Part shown: one piece after another, positions 25,725-34,671 of the stretch
Position numbering within the stretch: the stretch's first letter is position 1
Layout: the number at the start of each line of letters is the position of its first letter
Assembly (NCBI GenBank): GCA_016931575.1
Contig: JAFGEO010000033.1
Location: 1 to 50,678, forward strand
From: Bacteroidales bacterium
Lineage (GTDB): Bacteria > Bacteroidota > Bacteroidia > Bacteroidales > UBA10428
Direction: 5' to 3'
Length of the DNA stretch: 50,678 bases
Translations under genes and position numbers: made by a program
Notes under the pieces: model-generated
What the model was told of the DNA's origin: nothing
Seen by the model: the letters and a program-made list of their open reading frames with translations, nothing else
Database searches by the model: none

Positions 25725-27263
25725 TTAAAAGGGGACTTCCTCGGAGAAGTCTGAATTCCTGGGCAGGTCATTATTGCCAAATCCTTCATTGAATTTTTGT
25801 TTGTTCATTTTCGAGCCGATAGTAACATAGGGAGATCCGTTTTCGCCCTCAGAGTCCATGTCGACAGGGCCGAAATAATCGTCATCCATTTCCGTGAACT
25901 TGGTAAATTCCCCGACAAATTTCAGGATAACGTCCCCGAGGGCACCATTACGGTGCTTAGCCAGGATGATCTCTGCCAGACCTTTCAGGGAATTTCCTTC
26001 CTCGTCCGTCATGATACCATATTTTTCGGGACGATGAATGAAGGCTACCATGTCGGCATCCTGCTCAATGGCTCCCGATTCACGAAGGTCTGAGAGCTGC
26101 GGCCTCTTGCTTCCGGTACGGACTTCCACCGAGCGGTTCAGCTGCGACAGGGCGAGGACCGGCACGTTGAGTTCTTTGGCAATACTCTTCAATGCCCTGG
26201 ATATATTGCTGACTTCCTGTTCGCGGTTACCCTTCGATTCAGGCGTGCCGGACATTAGCTGCAGGTAATCAATGATGACAACGTCAATGTCGTGCTGACG
26301 CTTGAGACGGCGGCATTTTGCACGAAGTTCAAATATCGAAATGGCAGGGGTATCATCGATAAAGATCTTGGCATCTTCCAGTCTTTTTATCCGGTAATCA
26401 AGCCTTTCCCATTCTTCATCGGTGAGGTTTCCCACCCGTATCTTGTCCGAGGGGATCTCGGCTTCCGCAACGATCAGCCTGTTAACAAGCTGTACCGATG
26501 CCATTTCCAGACTGAATATGGCTACTGACTTGTTATGCTCAACCGCCATATTTCTGGCCATCGAAAGGACAAAGGCTGTTTTCCCCATTGAGGGCCTTGC
26601 AGCAATGATCACAAGATCGGAAGGCTGCCATCCGCTGGTAATCCGGTCGAGCTTGGTATATCCCGAAGGAATACCGCTCAGGTTGTCTTCACGTTTGGCG
26701 GCTTCCTGGATCAGGGTAATGGCATCCTTTATCAGGACATTCATAGGGGCTGCTTCCTTCTTAATGTGTCCCTGGGCTACATTGAACAGCTGACTTTCAC
26801 TGAAGTCCAGGAGATTATCGACATCGGTGCTCTCATCGAAGGCCATTGCCTGAATTTCAGAAGCAACACGGATCAGCTCCCGCTGAATAAATTTCTGCTG
26901 GACAATCCGGGCGTGATATTCGATATGAGCAGCCGAAGCAACCCTGCTTGTCAACTGTGTAACGTAAGCAATACCCCCTACCTCGTCAAGGTAATCAAGC
27001 TTCCTTAGCTCTTCAGGAATAGTAAGGATGTCAATGGCTTTGTCGGAACCAAAAAGACTCATGATCGCCTGGTAGATCTTATTATGTTCTTCCTTATAAA
27101 AACTCTCAGGTTTTAGAATGTCGATCACCTCGATGATGGCGTCTTTTTCTATCATGATAGCCCCAAGAACGGCTTCCTCCAGTTCAACAGCCTGTGGGGG
27201 CATCTTGCCAATATCCAGCGTTACAGGTACCTGTTTCTTTGAGGGAGTTCTTTTTTCGGCCAT
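25725..27263 (-). CDS. dnaB: Replicative DNA helicase DnaB
   Basis: DnaB is the hexameric 5'-3' helicase of the replisome. The N-terminal domain (about 20-125) contains PPQAVELEEAVLGAIM. The RecA-like C-terminal domain has Walker A ARPSMGKTAF at 222-231, Walker B VVIIDYLQLM at about 328-337, and the family signature LSDLRESGAIEQDADMVAFIHRPE (about 390-413). A 512-residue length is standard, with no intein. The acidic C-terminal tail is typical of Bacteroidota DnaB. It is divergent from ispE across a 373-base spacer. Confidence 0.97.
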   Translation of the reverse strand: MAEKRTPSKKQVPVTLDIGKMPPQAVELEEAVLGAIMIEKDAIIEVIDILKPESFYKEEHNKIYQAIMSLFGSDKAIDILTIPEELRKLDYLDEVGGIAYVTQLTSRVASAAHIEYHARIVQQKFIQRELIRVASEIQAMAFDESTDVDNLLDFSESQLFNVAQGHIKKEAAPMNVLIKDAITLIQEAAKREDNLSGIPSGYTKLDRITSGWQPSDLVIIAARPSMGKTAFVLSMARNMAVEHNKSVAIFSLEMASVQLVNRLIVAEAEIPSDKIRVGNLTDEEWERLDYRIKRLEDAKIFIDDTPAISIFELRAKCRRLKRQHDIDVVIIDYLQLMSGTPESKGNREQEVSNISRALKSIAKELNVPVLALSQLNRSVEVRTGSKRPQLSDLRESGAIEQDADMVAFIHRPEKYGIMTDEEGNSLKGLAEIILAKHRNGALGDVILKFVGEFTKFTEMDDDYFGPVDMDSEGENGSPYVTIGSKMNKQKFNEGFGNNDLPRNSDFSEEVPF

Positions 27264-27636
27264 GGAAATGCTGTGCGTTAATTGTGAGAAATAGTATTAG
27301 GGTTTCAGATCACTCTGAGGGCTGTAAAAATACAATGGCTTTTTTTTTCAGTTGGTCTAAAAATGGTATTCTTTTTAACATCTTATCGACCCGGTTGTGA
27401 ATTCCTGTTGATAACTATTTATATACATGTAAAGTACAGTAGATCAAGATAATAAAGTAAGTTCAGCTGCTTATTATCGTGTGGATTCCTGCAGGGCTCA
27501 GCATATCAGTGGATTAGATAAGAATATGTCCCCGGAGAGAGGGAATTCAACAAAAAAATTTACCCAAATGTAAGTTGGGGGAGATAGAATTGAAAGAATA
27601 TCCTTTATTTTTATCCTTGCTTATGAATTGAAGCCT
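27264..27636. other. Divergent intergenic region dnaB-ispE
   Basis: This AT-rich 373-base spacer holds the ispE promoter near its right end. A single TGTTGATAA (27407-27415) resembles a DnaA box with one mismatch, but it is isolated. I found no clear dnaB promoter box, RNA gene or ORF. Confidence 0.5.
27590..27619 (+). promoter_or_regulatory. Putative promoter of ispE
   Basis: TTG (27590-27592), a 19-base spacer and TATCCTTG (27612-27619) match the Bacteroidota promoter with one mismatch in the -7 box. A leader of about 10 bases points to ATG 27637 as the start. Confidence 0.45.
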
Positions 27637-28479
27637 ATGATTCTTTACCCAAACGCGAAAATAAATATTGGTTTGCGCATCCTTGAAAAACGGGCGGATG
27701 GTTTTCATGCTATCGAAACCCTGTTTGTTCCCATAGATCTTTGTGATATCCTTGAGTTTGCCCCGGCAGGTGATGGAATAACCGGGATCGGTATCACCGG
27801 TATTGATCTTGACGGTAAACCGGATGATAACCTGGTTGTCAGGGCGTGGCAGCTAATGAAGGAAAGGTATGACATTCCTGCTGTTAAAATCCACCTTCAC
27901 AAGATCATTCCGGTAGGGGCAGGTCTGGGAGGTGGATCGGCTGATGCCGCTTTTATGCTTAGGGGATTAAATGAGCAATTTGCACTTAATTGCGGCATGC
28001 AGGAGCTTGAGGAAATGGCTGCCATGCTGGGAAGCGACTGTTCATTTTTTATCCGGAACAGACCCGCTATAGGAACCGGAAGGGGCGAACTGCTTTCCGA
28101 AACCAGCATGAGCCTGGAGAATTACAGGATCCTCCTGGTGAATCCTGCCATTCACATCAGCTCAAAGGAAGCCTATTCCGGTGTCCTGCCCGCAAAACCG
28201 GAAAATACCCTGGAAGGCTTGCTCAACCAGGGAATTACATCCTGGCAGCAGACCGTTCATAACGAATTTGAAAAATCAATTTTTAAGCTCTATCCTAAGA
28301 TTGAACAACTGAAGCTAAAGCTGCTTGAGATGGGGGCTGTCTATGCAGCGATGTCAGGAAGCGGTTCGTCGGTATACGGGCTGTTCCCGGAAGGGATACC
28401 GGAAGAAATGTTAAAGAACCCGTACTTTGGCAACTTGTTTACTTTCTATGGGAAGCTGCTCACCGGGAATCCGGGTTAA
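27637..28479 (+). CDS. ispE: 4-diphosphocytidyl-2-C-methyl-D-erythritol kinase
   Basis: IspE phosphorylates CDP-methylerythritol in the MEP (non-mevalonate) isoprenoid pathway. The 280-residue GHMP kinase starts MILYPNAKINIGLRI, whose AKIN motif carries the catalytic Lys. The ATP loop PVGAGLGGGSADAA lies near residue 92. A late MSGSGSSVYGLF motif is also conserved. ATG 27637 is chosen over TTG 27628 because the promoter ends only 18 bases before it and the family starts at this position. A shared terminator follows. Confidence 0.95.
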   Translation: MILYPNAKINIGLRILEKRADGFHAIETLFVPIDLCDILEFAPAGDGITGIGITGIDLDGKPDDNLVVRAWQLMKERYDIPAVKIHLHKIIPVGAGLGGGSADAAFMLRGLNEQFALNCGMQELEEMAAMLGSDCSFFIRNRPAIGTGRGELLSETSMSLENYRILLVNPAIHISSKEAYSGVLPAKPENTLEGLLNQGITSWQQTVHNEFEKSIFKLYPKIEQLKLKLLEMGAVYAAMSGSGSSVYGLFPEGIPEEMLKNPYFGNLFTFYGKLLTGNPG

Positions 28480-28485
28480 AATAAC

Positions 28486-28516
28486 AAAAAGCCGGCTCAG
28501 TGAAAGCCGGCTTTTT
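28486..28516. terminator. Bidirectional terminator between ispE and the biotin carrier gene
   Basis: AAAAAGCCGGCT (28486-28497) and AGCCGGCTTTTT (28505-28516) form a 12-bp stem with a 7-base loop. A-tracts and T-tracts on both sides make it work in either direction for convergent genes. Confidence 0.92.
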
Positions 28517-28519
28517 AGT

Positions 28520-28897
28520 TTATTCGATCTCAATAATTAAATGTCCCTTGGGAATTCTGTCCCCCTTTTTTACGAACACTTCCTTGATGGTAGCATCCCT
28601 GGAAATTTCAATTGAGTTTAGCATCTTCATTGCTTCGAGAACCAGCATTTTATCTCCTTTCCGCAACTTATCCCCCGGTTTGACACACACATCGGTGATA
28701 GTCCCCGGGATAAAGGTAAAAACGTTGTTCGGATTGGGTTTTACCCAGTGCTTCCGGTTTTCGAATTTTTTATTGAAGGTAGTGCGGTATTTTGTGCCGT
28801 GCTCCTGGATTACCAGGGTTTTGCACTTGAGCTTTTTCTTTTCGCACTCGTCAGTGGTATTCACCATCACGTCTTTTTTTGTTCTTTTAGCACTCAT
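28520..28897 (-). CDS. Biotin carboxyl-carrier protein of an acyl-CoA carboxylase/decarboxylase
   Basis: The 125-residue protein ends in a biotinyl domain of about 70 residues, with the biotinylation motif LEAMKML (Lys near 92). A short basic N-terminal region precedes it. The carrier shuttles CO2 between a biotin carboxylase and the carboxyltransferase encoded 10 bases upstream. No biotin carboxylase is in the window, so it either acts with an unlinked subunit or belongs to a decarboxylase complex. The start is ATG 28897. Confidence 0.92.
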   Translation of the reverse strand: MSAKRTKKDVMVNTTDECEKKKLKCKTLVIQEHGTKYRTTFNKKFENRKHWVKPNPNNVFTFIPGTITDVCVKPGDKLRKGDKMLVLEAMKMLNSIEISRDATIKEVFVKKGDRIPKGHLIIEIE

Positions 28898-28907
28898 GTC
28901 TCAGAGA

Positions 28908-30452
28908 TTAAAATGGTGGAACGCCATGTTTTTTCTTAGGACCGCTGATAGCCTTGTCTTTTGCCACATCGATCGCATGTATAAGCATTTTGCGGGTTTC
29001 TGAAGGTTCAATTACCGAGTCTACATAACCTTTTGCAGCAGCCACATAGGGGTTGGCAAATTTCTCCCTGTATTCTTTAACCTTAAGCTTGCGCATTGCC
29101 TCGGGATCTTCTGCAGAACTGATCTCCTTACGGAAAATGATATTAGCAGCTCCCTCAGGTCCCATAACGGCAACCTCAGCTCCCGGCCAGGCAAAAACAA
29201 AGTCTGCCCGGAGGTGCCGCGAACCCATTGCAATATATCCTCCTCCGTAAGCTTTACGGATGATGAGGGTAAGCTTCGGAACTGTAGCTTCGCTATAGGC
29301 ATAAAGGACTTTGGCACCGTGCCGGATCACTCCTGCATGCTCCTGGTCAACACCCGGCAGGTATCCCGGAAGGTCGACGAGGGTGACAATGGGGATATTG
29401 AAGGCGTCGCAGTAGCGAATGAACCGGGCGGCTTTATCAGATGAATCCACATCAAGCACCCCGGCAAGAACCAAGGGCTGGTTGCATACAAAGCCACAGG
29501 GAAGGCCATTGATGCGGCCAAATCCGATAACCATATTTTGTGCCCACAATTCCTGGACTTCAACAAAGTCGGAATCATCAACGAGGGCCTTGATTACATC
29601 GCGTATATCGTATGGTTGTTTCGGATCACCGGGAACAATTTCCTCAATGTTGTATTTTGATTTCGGCGGCTTCGGTTTCTGAAGTTTTGGTTTGCTGTCG
29701 TTACTGCGTGGCAGCATGGAAACCAGTTTCTTGATCTGATTGAAACACTGGGCTTCGCTCTCAGCATAGAAATGAGCATTGCCGGTAATTTCACTGTGAA
29801 CTCTTGCTCCACCCAGGTCTTCCATAGAAATTTCCTCACCAAGAACCGTTTTGATAACCTCCGGACCGGTGATAAACATCTTTGAAATGTTTTCAACAAC
29901 AAAGACAAAGTCGGTAAGGGCAGGAGAGTAAACAGCACCACCCGCGCAGGGTCCCAGGATGACAGATATCTGGGGGATAACTCCGGATGACAGGGTATTC
30001 CTGAAGAAGATTTCTCCATATCCGGCCAGTGAGTTCACACCTTCCTGGATACGGGCCCCGCCGGAATCGTTAATACCAATAAGAGGTACACGCATTTTCA
30101 GGGCGTGGTCCATGATCTTGGTGATTTTTCGCGCATGCATAAGTCCAAGCGAACCTCCGGCGACCGTAAAGTCCTGTGCGAAAATACACACGGGATCACC
30201 ATCCATAGTTCCGGTTCCGATAATTACACCGTCGCCATGCAACACTTTATTCTCCATGTCAAAGTCACGGGCAACGTGTTGCACAAATAAGTCATATTCA
30301 GTGAATGAATCCTTATCCAGAATACTCAGAATACGCTCGCGGGCGGTCATTTTCCCCATCGCCATCTGCTTTTCAATGGCTTTTTCACCGCCACCCATCT
30401 GCACGGCTTCGCGCATCTTTTTGAGCTCTTCAATTTTCTTTTTCAAAGGCAT
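28908..30452 (-). CDS. Acyl-CoA carboxyltransferase beta subunit (propionyl/methylmalonyl-CoA type)
   Basis: This 514-residue crotonase-like carboxyltransferase has the two half-domains of the family: VPLIGINDSGGARIQEG in the first half, and GYLPGVDQEHAGVIRHGAK plus GGGYIAMGS in the second. These are typical of propionyl-CoA carboxylase beta and methylmalonyl-CoA decarboxylase alpha (MmdA). It makes or decarboxylates methylmalonyl-CoA in the succinate-propionate route. It is co-transcribed with the biotin carrier gene. The direction cannot be decided without the partner subunits; no sodium-pump membrane subunit lies next to it. Confidence 0.93.
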   Translation of the reverse strand: MPLKKKIEELKKMREAVQMGGGEKAIEKQMAMGKMTARERILSILDKDSFTEYDLFVQHVARDFDMENKVLHGDGVIIGTGTMDGDPVCIFAQDFTVAGGSLGLMHARKITKIMDHALKMRVPLIGINDSGGARIQEGVNSLAGYGEIFFRNTLSSGVIPQISVILGPCAGGAVYSPALTDFVFVVENISKMFITGPEVIKTVLGEEISMEDLGGARVHSEITGNAHFYAESEAQCFNQIKKLVSMLPRSNDSKPKLQKPKPPKSKYNIEEIVPGDPKQPYDIRDVIKALVDDSDFVEVQELWAQNMVIGFGRINGLPCGFVCNQPLVLAGVLDVDSSDKAARFIRYCDAFNIPIVTLVDLPGYLPGVDQEHAGVIRHGAKVLYAYSEATVPKLTLIIRKAYGGGYIAMGSRHLRADFVFAWPGAEVAVMGPEGAANIIFRKEISSAEDPEAMRKLKVKEYREKFANPYVAAAKGYVDSVIEPSETRKMLIHAIDVAKDKAISGPKKKHGVPPF

Positions 30453-30613
30453 AAAAGATAGTTTAAGTTAGGTAAATTGATTTCGACAAATCCCTCTTTA
30501 AAAGGGCTACAAGGATACTAAATAGCAAGCAACTAAACAAGAAGATTTTGACAATGCGGTAAGTATATGGTTAATAATTAGTTGTTTATACTGAAAATAA
30601 ACCTGACGTTAAA

Positions 30614-31693
30614 TTACTTCGGAGCGATGCGATACAGGAACAGGGCCACAATGGCAAAGAGGAAGTTAGGCAACCAGGTGGCCAGAAAGGGTGACATGGC
30701 ACCTGTAATGGCAAACTGAGTGGAAAACTGCTGAAAAAGAATGTAGGTGAAGCTGATCAGCATCCCTATTCCGATATGCATCCCTATCCCTCCCTTGACT
30801 TTCCGGGAGGACACGGAAACGCCGATAAGTGTAAGAATCAGGGTGGAGAAGGGAAACGAGAAGCGTTTATGCCGCTCAACCAGCAGGGAATTAACCCTGG
30901 TAGATCCCTGCAGTCGCATTTTCTGAATGAACTTGTTCAGTGCCTGCAGGTTCATGGTTTCCGCAACATTATCGCGCAATAAGAATTCATCCGGTGACAG
31001 GTTCAGCAGCGTATCCATCCGGGCTCCGCTAATCAGTGTCTGGCCGGTATCGGAATAATTCCGGATGTAGTAGTTTTTTATTTTCCAGACACTGGTGAGA
31101 GAATCCCAGCGTATTTCCTCCGCGAAAAGCTTTGATTTCAGCATTCCTTTTTCGAATCGCTCCATAGAGAATTTGGTACCGAAATTGGTCCGTGAAGTAT
31201 AACTCCCCAGGTATACAAAAACCCCGGGGGATATCTGCTTATGGACATCATCGGCAATGAACCTCACGGGTTCCTTGTGGTAGTACCTTTCGTTAAACTC
31301 GAACCGTATCCGGTTTGCCCCGGGTATGACATAGTTTCCCAGGGCCATATTAAAAACCATAATGAAAATACCGGCAGTAAAGTAGGGGATAAGCAGGCGC
31401 GGGAAGCTTACTCCGCTGCTTAGAATGGCAATAAGCTCAGTATTATAGGCCATCCGTGATGTAAAGAAGATCACAGCAATGAAAGAGAAGAGCGGAGCGA
31501 ATAAAACGGCGAAATATGGAATGAAATTCAGGCAATAATCCATGATGATGCTCTTCAGGGGAGCCTCGTTCTCGATGAACTCATCCATCTTCTCGGAGAG
31601 ATCAAAGATCACAGCGATGATAACGATCAGGATAATGGCCCCAAAATAGGTCCCCAGATATTTCCTGATGATATAGAGATCAATTTTTTTCAT
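30614..31693 (-). CDS. LptF/LptG-family permease (YjgP/YjgQ)
   Basis: The 359-residue inner-membrane protein has three TM helices near the N-terminus (about 11-33, 56-78, 99-121), a large periplasmic beta-jellyroll-like domain (about 125-265) and three C-terminal helices. This is the LptF/LptG layout of the ABC exporter that moves lipopolysaccharide toward the outer membrane. The opening DLYIIRKYLGTYFGAI matches the family. LptF versus LptG cannot be separated by eye. It begins 10 bases after tgt and is in one operon with it, a common arrangement in Bacteroidota. Confidence 0.92.
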   Translation of the reverse strand: MKKIDLYIIRKYLGTYFGAIILIVIIAVIFDLSEKMDEFIENEAPLKSIIMDYCLNFIPYFAVLFAPLFSFIAVIFFTSRMAYNTELIAILSSGVSFPRLLIPYFTAGIFIMVFNMALGNYVIPGANRIRFEFNERYYHKEPVRFIADDVHKQISPGVFVYLGSYTSRTNFGTKFSMERFEKGMLKSKLFAEEIRWDSLTSVWKIKNYYIRNYSDTGQTLISGARMDTLLNLSPDEFLLRDNVAETMNLQALNKFIQKMRLQGSTRVNSLLVERHKRFSFPFSTLILTLIGVSVSSRKVKGGIGMHIGIGMLISFTYILFQQFSTQFAITGAMSPFLATWLPNFLFAIVALFLYRIAPK

Positions 31694-31703
31694 GTTAATC
31701 CTG

Positions 31704-32834
31704 TCAGAGGCGCTGTCCGAGAATAGTTACCATTTCTTGTTTCCAGGATCCGAAACTGCCTTGTCCGATGTTTTCCCTGGCTTCCTTCATCAGCCTTTGG
31801 TAAAAAGCGAGGTTGTGGATGCTGGCAATCTGTGCACCTAGCAATTCTCCTGAAATTATAAGGTGCCTAAGGTAAGCTTTTGAATAATTTTTATCAACAT
31901 ACGAGCTGCCGTCTTCATCAACTGGTGAGAAATCATCGCTCCACTTCCTGTTTTTAATATTAATGATTCCTTTTTGTGTGAAAAGCATGCCATTTCTTCC
32001 GTTGCGGGTAGGCATCACGCAGTCGAACATATCCACCCCCATGGCAATGGCCTCCAACAGATTGATCGGAGTTCCCACCCCCATCAGGTAGCGGGGTTTC
32101 TCCACAGGAAGTATCTGGGTAACCTCGCTGAGCATCGCATACATATCTTCAATGGGCTCTCCGACAGACAGCCCACCGATGGCATTTGCTTCCATATCCC
32201 AGGCGGCGATGACTTCCGCAGACTGCTTTCGGAGATCTTTATAAACACTTCCCTGGACAATCGGCAGAAAATGCTGTCTGTGTTCATACCTGTCCTGTGT
32301 GCCCCTGAAATGTTTTATTCCCCGCTCAAGCCAGCGGTGGGTAAGTTCCATGGATTTTTTGGCAGCCTTGTATTCGCAAGGATAGGGAGTACATTCATCA
32401 AATGCCATGATCAGATCGGCACCGATATCCCGCTGGATCTCAACAATGTTTTCAGGTGTGAAGAGATGCTTCGAGCCGTCGATGTGGGAGCTGAAATGCG
32501 CTCCTTCCTCCTTCAGCTTCCGGTTATCAGCCAACGAAAAAACCTGGTAACCACCGCTGTCCGTAAGCATTGGTCGGTCCCAGCCGATAAATTGGTGCAG
32601 CCCGCCCGCTTTCCTGATAAGCTCAATTCCGGGTCGCAGGTACAAATGGTAAGTGTTGCCAAGAATAATTTGAGCCTGTATGTCTTCACTGAGTTCGCGC
32701 TGATGCACGCCTTTTACAGTGCCTGCGGTGCCAACCGGCATGAAAACAGGGGTCTTTATCGTGCCGTGACCGGTTTCAATTATGCCTGTCCGGGCTTTGG
32801 TAGACGGATCTTTCTGAAGAATTTTAAAAAACAT
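31704..32834 (-). CDS. tgt: tRNA-guanine transglycosylase lacking the zinc cysteines
   Basis: Tgt swaps guanine-34 of tRNAs with GUN anticodons for preQ1 on the way to queuosine. The 376-residue TIM-barrel protein has active-site DSGGYQVFSL (D92), GGLSVGEP and DMFDCVMPTRNGRNG with the nucleophilic Asp. In Zymomonas-type Tgt the zinc is held by CxCxxC and a His; here these three positions read G309, S311 and D314, while the His (H340) remains. This pattern occurs in some Bacteroidota, so it is a clade trait rather than decay. ATG 32834 fits the family and the promoter upstream. It links directly to the preQ1-like riboswitch about 7 kb away. Confidence 0.95.
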   Translation of the reverse strand: MFFKILQKDPSTKARTGIIETGHGTIKTPVFMPVGTAGTVKGVHQRELSEDIQAQIILGNTYHLYLRPGIELIRKAGGLHQFIGWDRPMLTDSGGYQVFSLADNRKLKEEGAHFSSHIDGSKHLFTPENIVEIQRDIGADLIMAFDECTPYPCEYKAAKKSMELTHRWLERGIKHFRGTQDRYEHRQHFLPIVQGSVYKDLRKQSAEVIAAWDMEANAIGGLSVGEPIEDMYAMLSEVTQILPVEKPRYLMGVGTPINLLEAIAMGVDMFDCVMPTRNGRNGMLFTQKGIINIKNRKWSDDFSPVDEDGSSYVDKNYSKAYLRHLIISGELLGAQIASIHNLAFYQRLMKEARENIGQGSFGSWKQEMVTILGQRL

Positions 32835-32852
32835 AGTCGAAAAAATACGGGG

Positions 32853-32880
32853 CAAAGATAGGTATTGTGAAAAATATCAA
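32853..32880 (-). promoter_or_regulatory. Promoter of tgt
   Basis: The minus strand reads TTG (32878-32880), a 17-base spacer and TATCTTTG (32853-32860). Spacing is at the short end of the Bacteroidota range. The leader to ATG 32834 is about 12 bases. Confidence 0.5.
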
Positions 32881-32889
32881 CTTAGCTTG

Positions 32890-32921
32890 TTTGCAATTTT
32901 TGCAGGATGCAGATACCTTTG
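32890..32921 (+). promoter_or_regulatory. Promoter of the GT2-sigma-rsmG operon
   Basis: TTTG (32890-32893), a 20-base spacer and TACCTTTG (32914-32921) match the Bacteroidota promoter. The transcript would start near 32928, ahead of the short ORF at 32938. Confidence 0.55.
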
Positions 32922-32937
32922 ATCACTTTCATTAAAC

Positions 32938-32973
32938 ATGACGATACTTGTTGATTCCTGTCTTCTATATTGA
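32938..32973 (+). other. Possible 11-codon leader ORF before the GT2 gene
   Basis: ATG at 32938 opens MTILVDSCLLY and stops with TGA one base before the ATG (32975) of the glycosyltransferase. It is the first ATG on the predicted transcript. It may couple translation to the main gene, or be accidental. Confidence 0.3.
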
Positions 32974-32974
32974 A

Positions 32975-34081
32975 ATGGTACACTATGCTGTACTTGGACT
33001 GCTGATTCTGACGACCCTCAGCCAGCTGATAAGCTATCTCTTTGTATATGGGAGTGTAGGACGCTATAAGCGGAATCCCGGACTGAAAAAACACCCGGTT
33101 TCTGTAATCATTTGTGCACGGAACGAAGCTGAGAACCTGAAAAAGAATCTCCCCTTGGTGCTGGAACAAAAATTCGACAACTTCGAAGTGATCGTTGTGA
33201 ACGATTGCTCGACAGACTCGACAGATGATGTTCTTGGTGATTTCCTGAAAAAATACAAGCACCTCAGAGTAACATCCATAGCACCGGATAAAAAATTTAC
33301 ACATGGGAAAAAACTGGCCGTAACTGTCGGAATAAAAGCTGCGAAAAACGAATGGCTGGTTTTCACGGATGCTGATTGTGTACCCGTTTCTGACCAGTGG
33401 CTTAACCGTATGCAGGAAAACTTTTTGGACTCAAAAGAAATTGTGATTGCCTATGGAGGATACCGTCCACAGCCCGGGCTGCTGAATGCATACATACGCT
33501 ATGACACCCTCTTTATTGCCATGCAGTATTTGGGACATGCCCTGAAAGGCATGCCCTATATGGGTGTAGGGCGTAATCTGGCTTATCGGAAATCACTTTT
33601 CTTCAGAAATAAGGGTTTTGCTTCCCATTATAATATCCTTTCCGGGGACGATGACCTGTTTATCAATGAAACTGCCACCAGGACCAATACAGCTGTTGAA
33701 TTTCATCCGGAGAGCCATACCCTTTCGGTACCCAGGCAGTCATGGGGTGAATGGTTCACACAGAAAAAGCGGCACTACAGCACCTTCGGGAGGTATAAGC
33801 CCGGACATTTATTTCATTTGGGAATAGAACCTTTGATGAGAGTGCTTTTTTATTTTTCTTTTTGCTACCTTTTGGCCCTGAAAATCCTGGTCGTCCCTGT
33901 TTTAATACTTGCCGCTGTCAGGTGGCTGACGCAGCTGGTTGTATTTAAAACAGCAATGAATCGCCTTGGAGTGAAGGGAATATTGTTATGGTGTAGTATA
34001 TTTGACCTGATTTCTTTGTTTATTAATTTTATCATTTACCTGTCTGGTTTATTTAGAAGAAGAACTTTACGATGGAAGTAA
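32975..34081 (+). CDS. Family 2 glycosyltransferase, membrane-anchored
   Basis: The 368-residue protein opens with a TM helix (about 3-25), then a GT-A domain: PVSVIICARNEAENL, the VIVVNDCSTDSTDDV segment with the nucleotide-binding DCS, FTDADC (DxD-like) and a GDDDLFI segment. C-terminal basic WGEWFTQKKRHYST (the QxxRW-like site) is followed by two or three TM helices. The layout resembles processive inner-membrane GT2 enzymes. I prefer ATG 32975 over TTG 32948. Its last 10 bases overlap the sigma factor gene. Product glycan unknown. Confidence 0.87.
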   Translation: MVHYAVLGLLILTTLSQLISYLFVYGSVGRYKRNPGLKKHPVSVIICARNEAENLKKNLPLVLEQKFDNFEVIVVNDCSTDSTDDVLGDFLKKYKHLRVTSIAPDKKFTHGKKLAVTVGIKAAKNEWLVFTDADCVPVSDQWLNRMQENFLDSKEIVIAYGGYRPQPGLLNAYIRYDTLFIAMQYLGHALKGMPYMGVGRNLAYRKSLFFRNKGFASHYNILSGDDDLFINETATRTNTAVEFHPESHTLSVPRQSWGEWFTQKKRHYSTFGRYKPGHLFHLGIEPLMRVLFYFSFCYLLALKILVVPVLILAAVRWLTQLVVFKTAMNRLGVKGILLWCSIFDLISLFINFIIYLSGLFRRRTLRWK

Positions 34082-34671
34082 ATACCAATTTATCAGAAAA
34101 GGCTCAGAAGGATTTTGCCCTGGTTCAACAGGCTACACGTGGCGATCAGAAAGCTTATGCTGAATTGATGGGACGTTACCGGGATGCGATTTATTATATG
34201 CTGCTAAAAATGGTGAACAATTCCAGTGATGCCGAGGACCTTACCATTGAAGCTTTCGGAAAGGCATTTAAGAACATTCAGCAGTATACACCGAATTATG
34301 CCTTTAGTACCTGGCTTTTTAAAATTGCAACAAACAATTGTATTGATTTCATCCGTAAGCGCAAAGCCACAACCATTTCACTGGACCAGAACGACGATGA
34401 TCCTGATAAGTCTTCACCGGATATCATGGCCCCTAATCTGGATCCGGAGGAAGAAATGATCAAGGATCAGAAGCAGAAAATGATGCGGGATATTGTTTCA
34501 AAACTCAAGCCCAGATACCGTAAGCTCATCGAACTTCGCTATTTTAAAGAGTATTCCTATGAGGAAATTGCCGAAGAACTTGAGTTGCCGATAGGTACGG
34601 TTAAGGCTCAGCTATTTCGTGCCCGCGAACTTCTTTATAACATACTGAAGCACACCAGTAAAACCATCTGA
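34072..34671 (+). CDS. ECF-type sigma-70 factor
   Basis: This 199-residue sigma factor has region 2 (DAIYYMLLKMVNNSSDAEDLTIEAFGKAFKN-type helices, about 35-70, with FSTWLFKIATNNCIDFIRK near 80-99) and region 4 (LKPRYRKLIELRYFKEYSYEEIAEEL at about 143-168, then GTVKAQLFRAREL). It lacks regions 1 and 3, so it is an ECF-type factor. No anti-sigma gene lies beside it; it is caught between GT2 and rsmG with overlaps on both sides (10 bases and 1 base). This embedding suggests constitutive expression. Confidence 0.92.
   Translation: MEVNTNLSEKAQKDFALVQQATRGDQKAYAELMGRYRDAIYYMLLKMVNNSSDAEDLTIEAFGKAFKNIQQYTPNYAFSTWLFKIATNNCIDFIRKRKATTISLDQNDDDPDKSSPDIMAPNLDPEEEMIKDQKQKMMRDIVSKLKPRYRKLIELRYFKEYSYEEIAEELELPIGTVKAQLFRARELLYNILKHTSKTI

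Noticed and set aside
27407-27415. DnaA-box-like TGTTGATAA near dnaB
   Set aside because: One mismatch and isolated; an origin would show a cluster of boxes and an AT-rich unwinding element.
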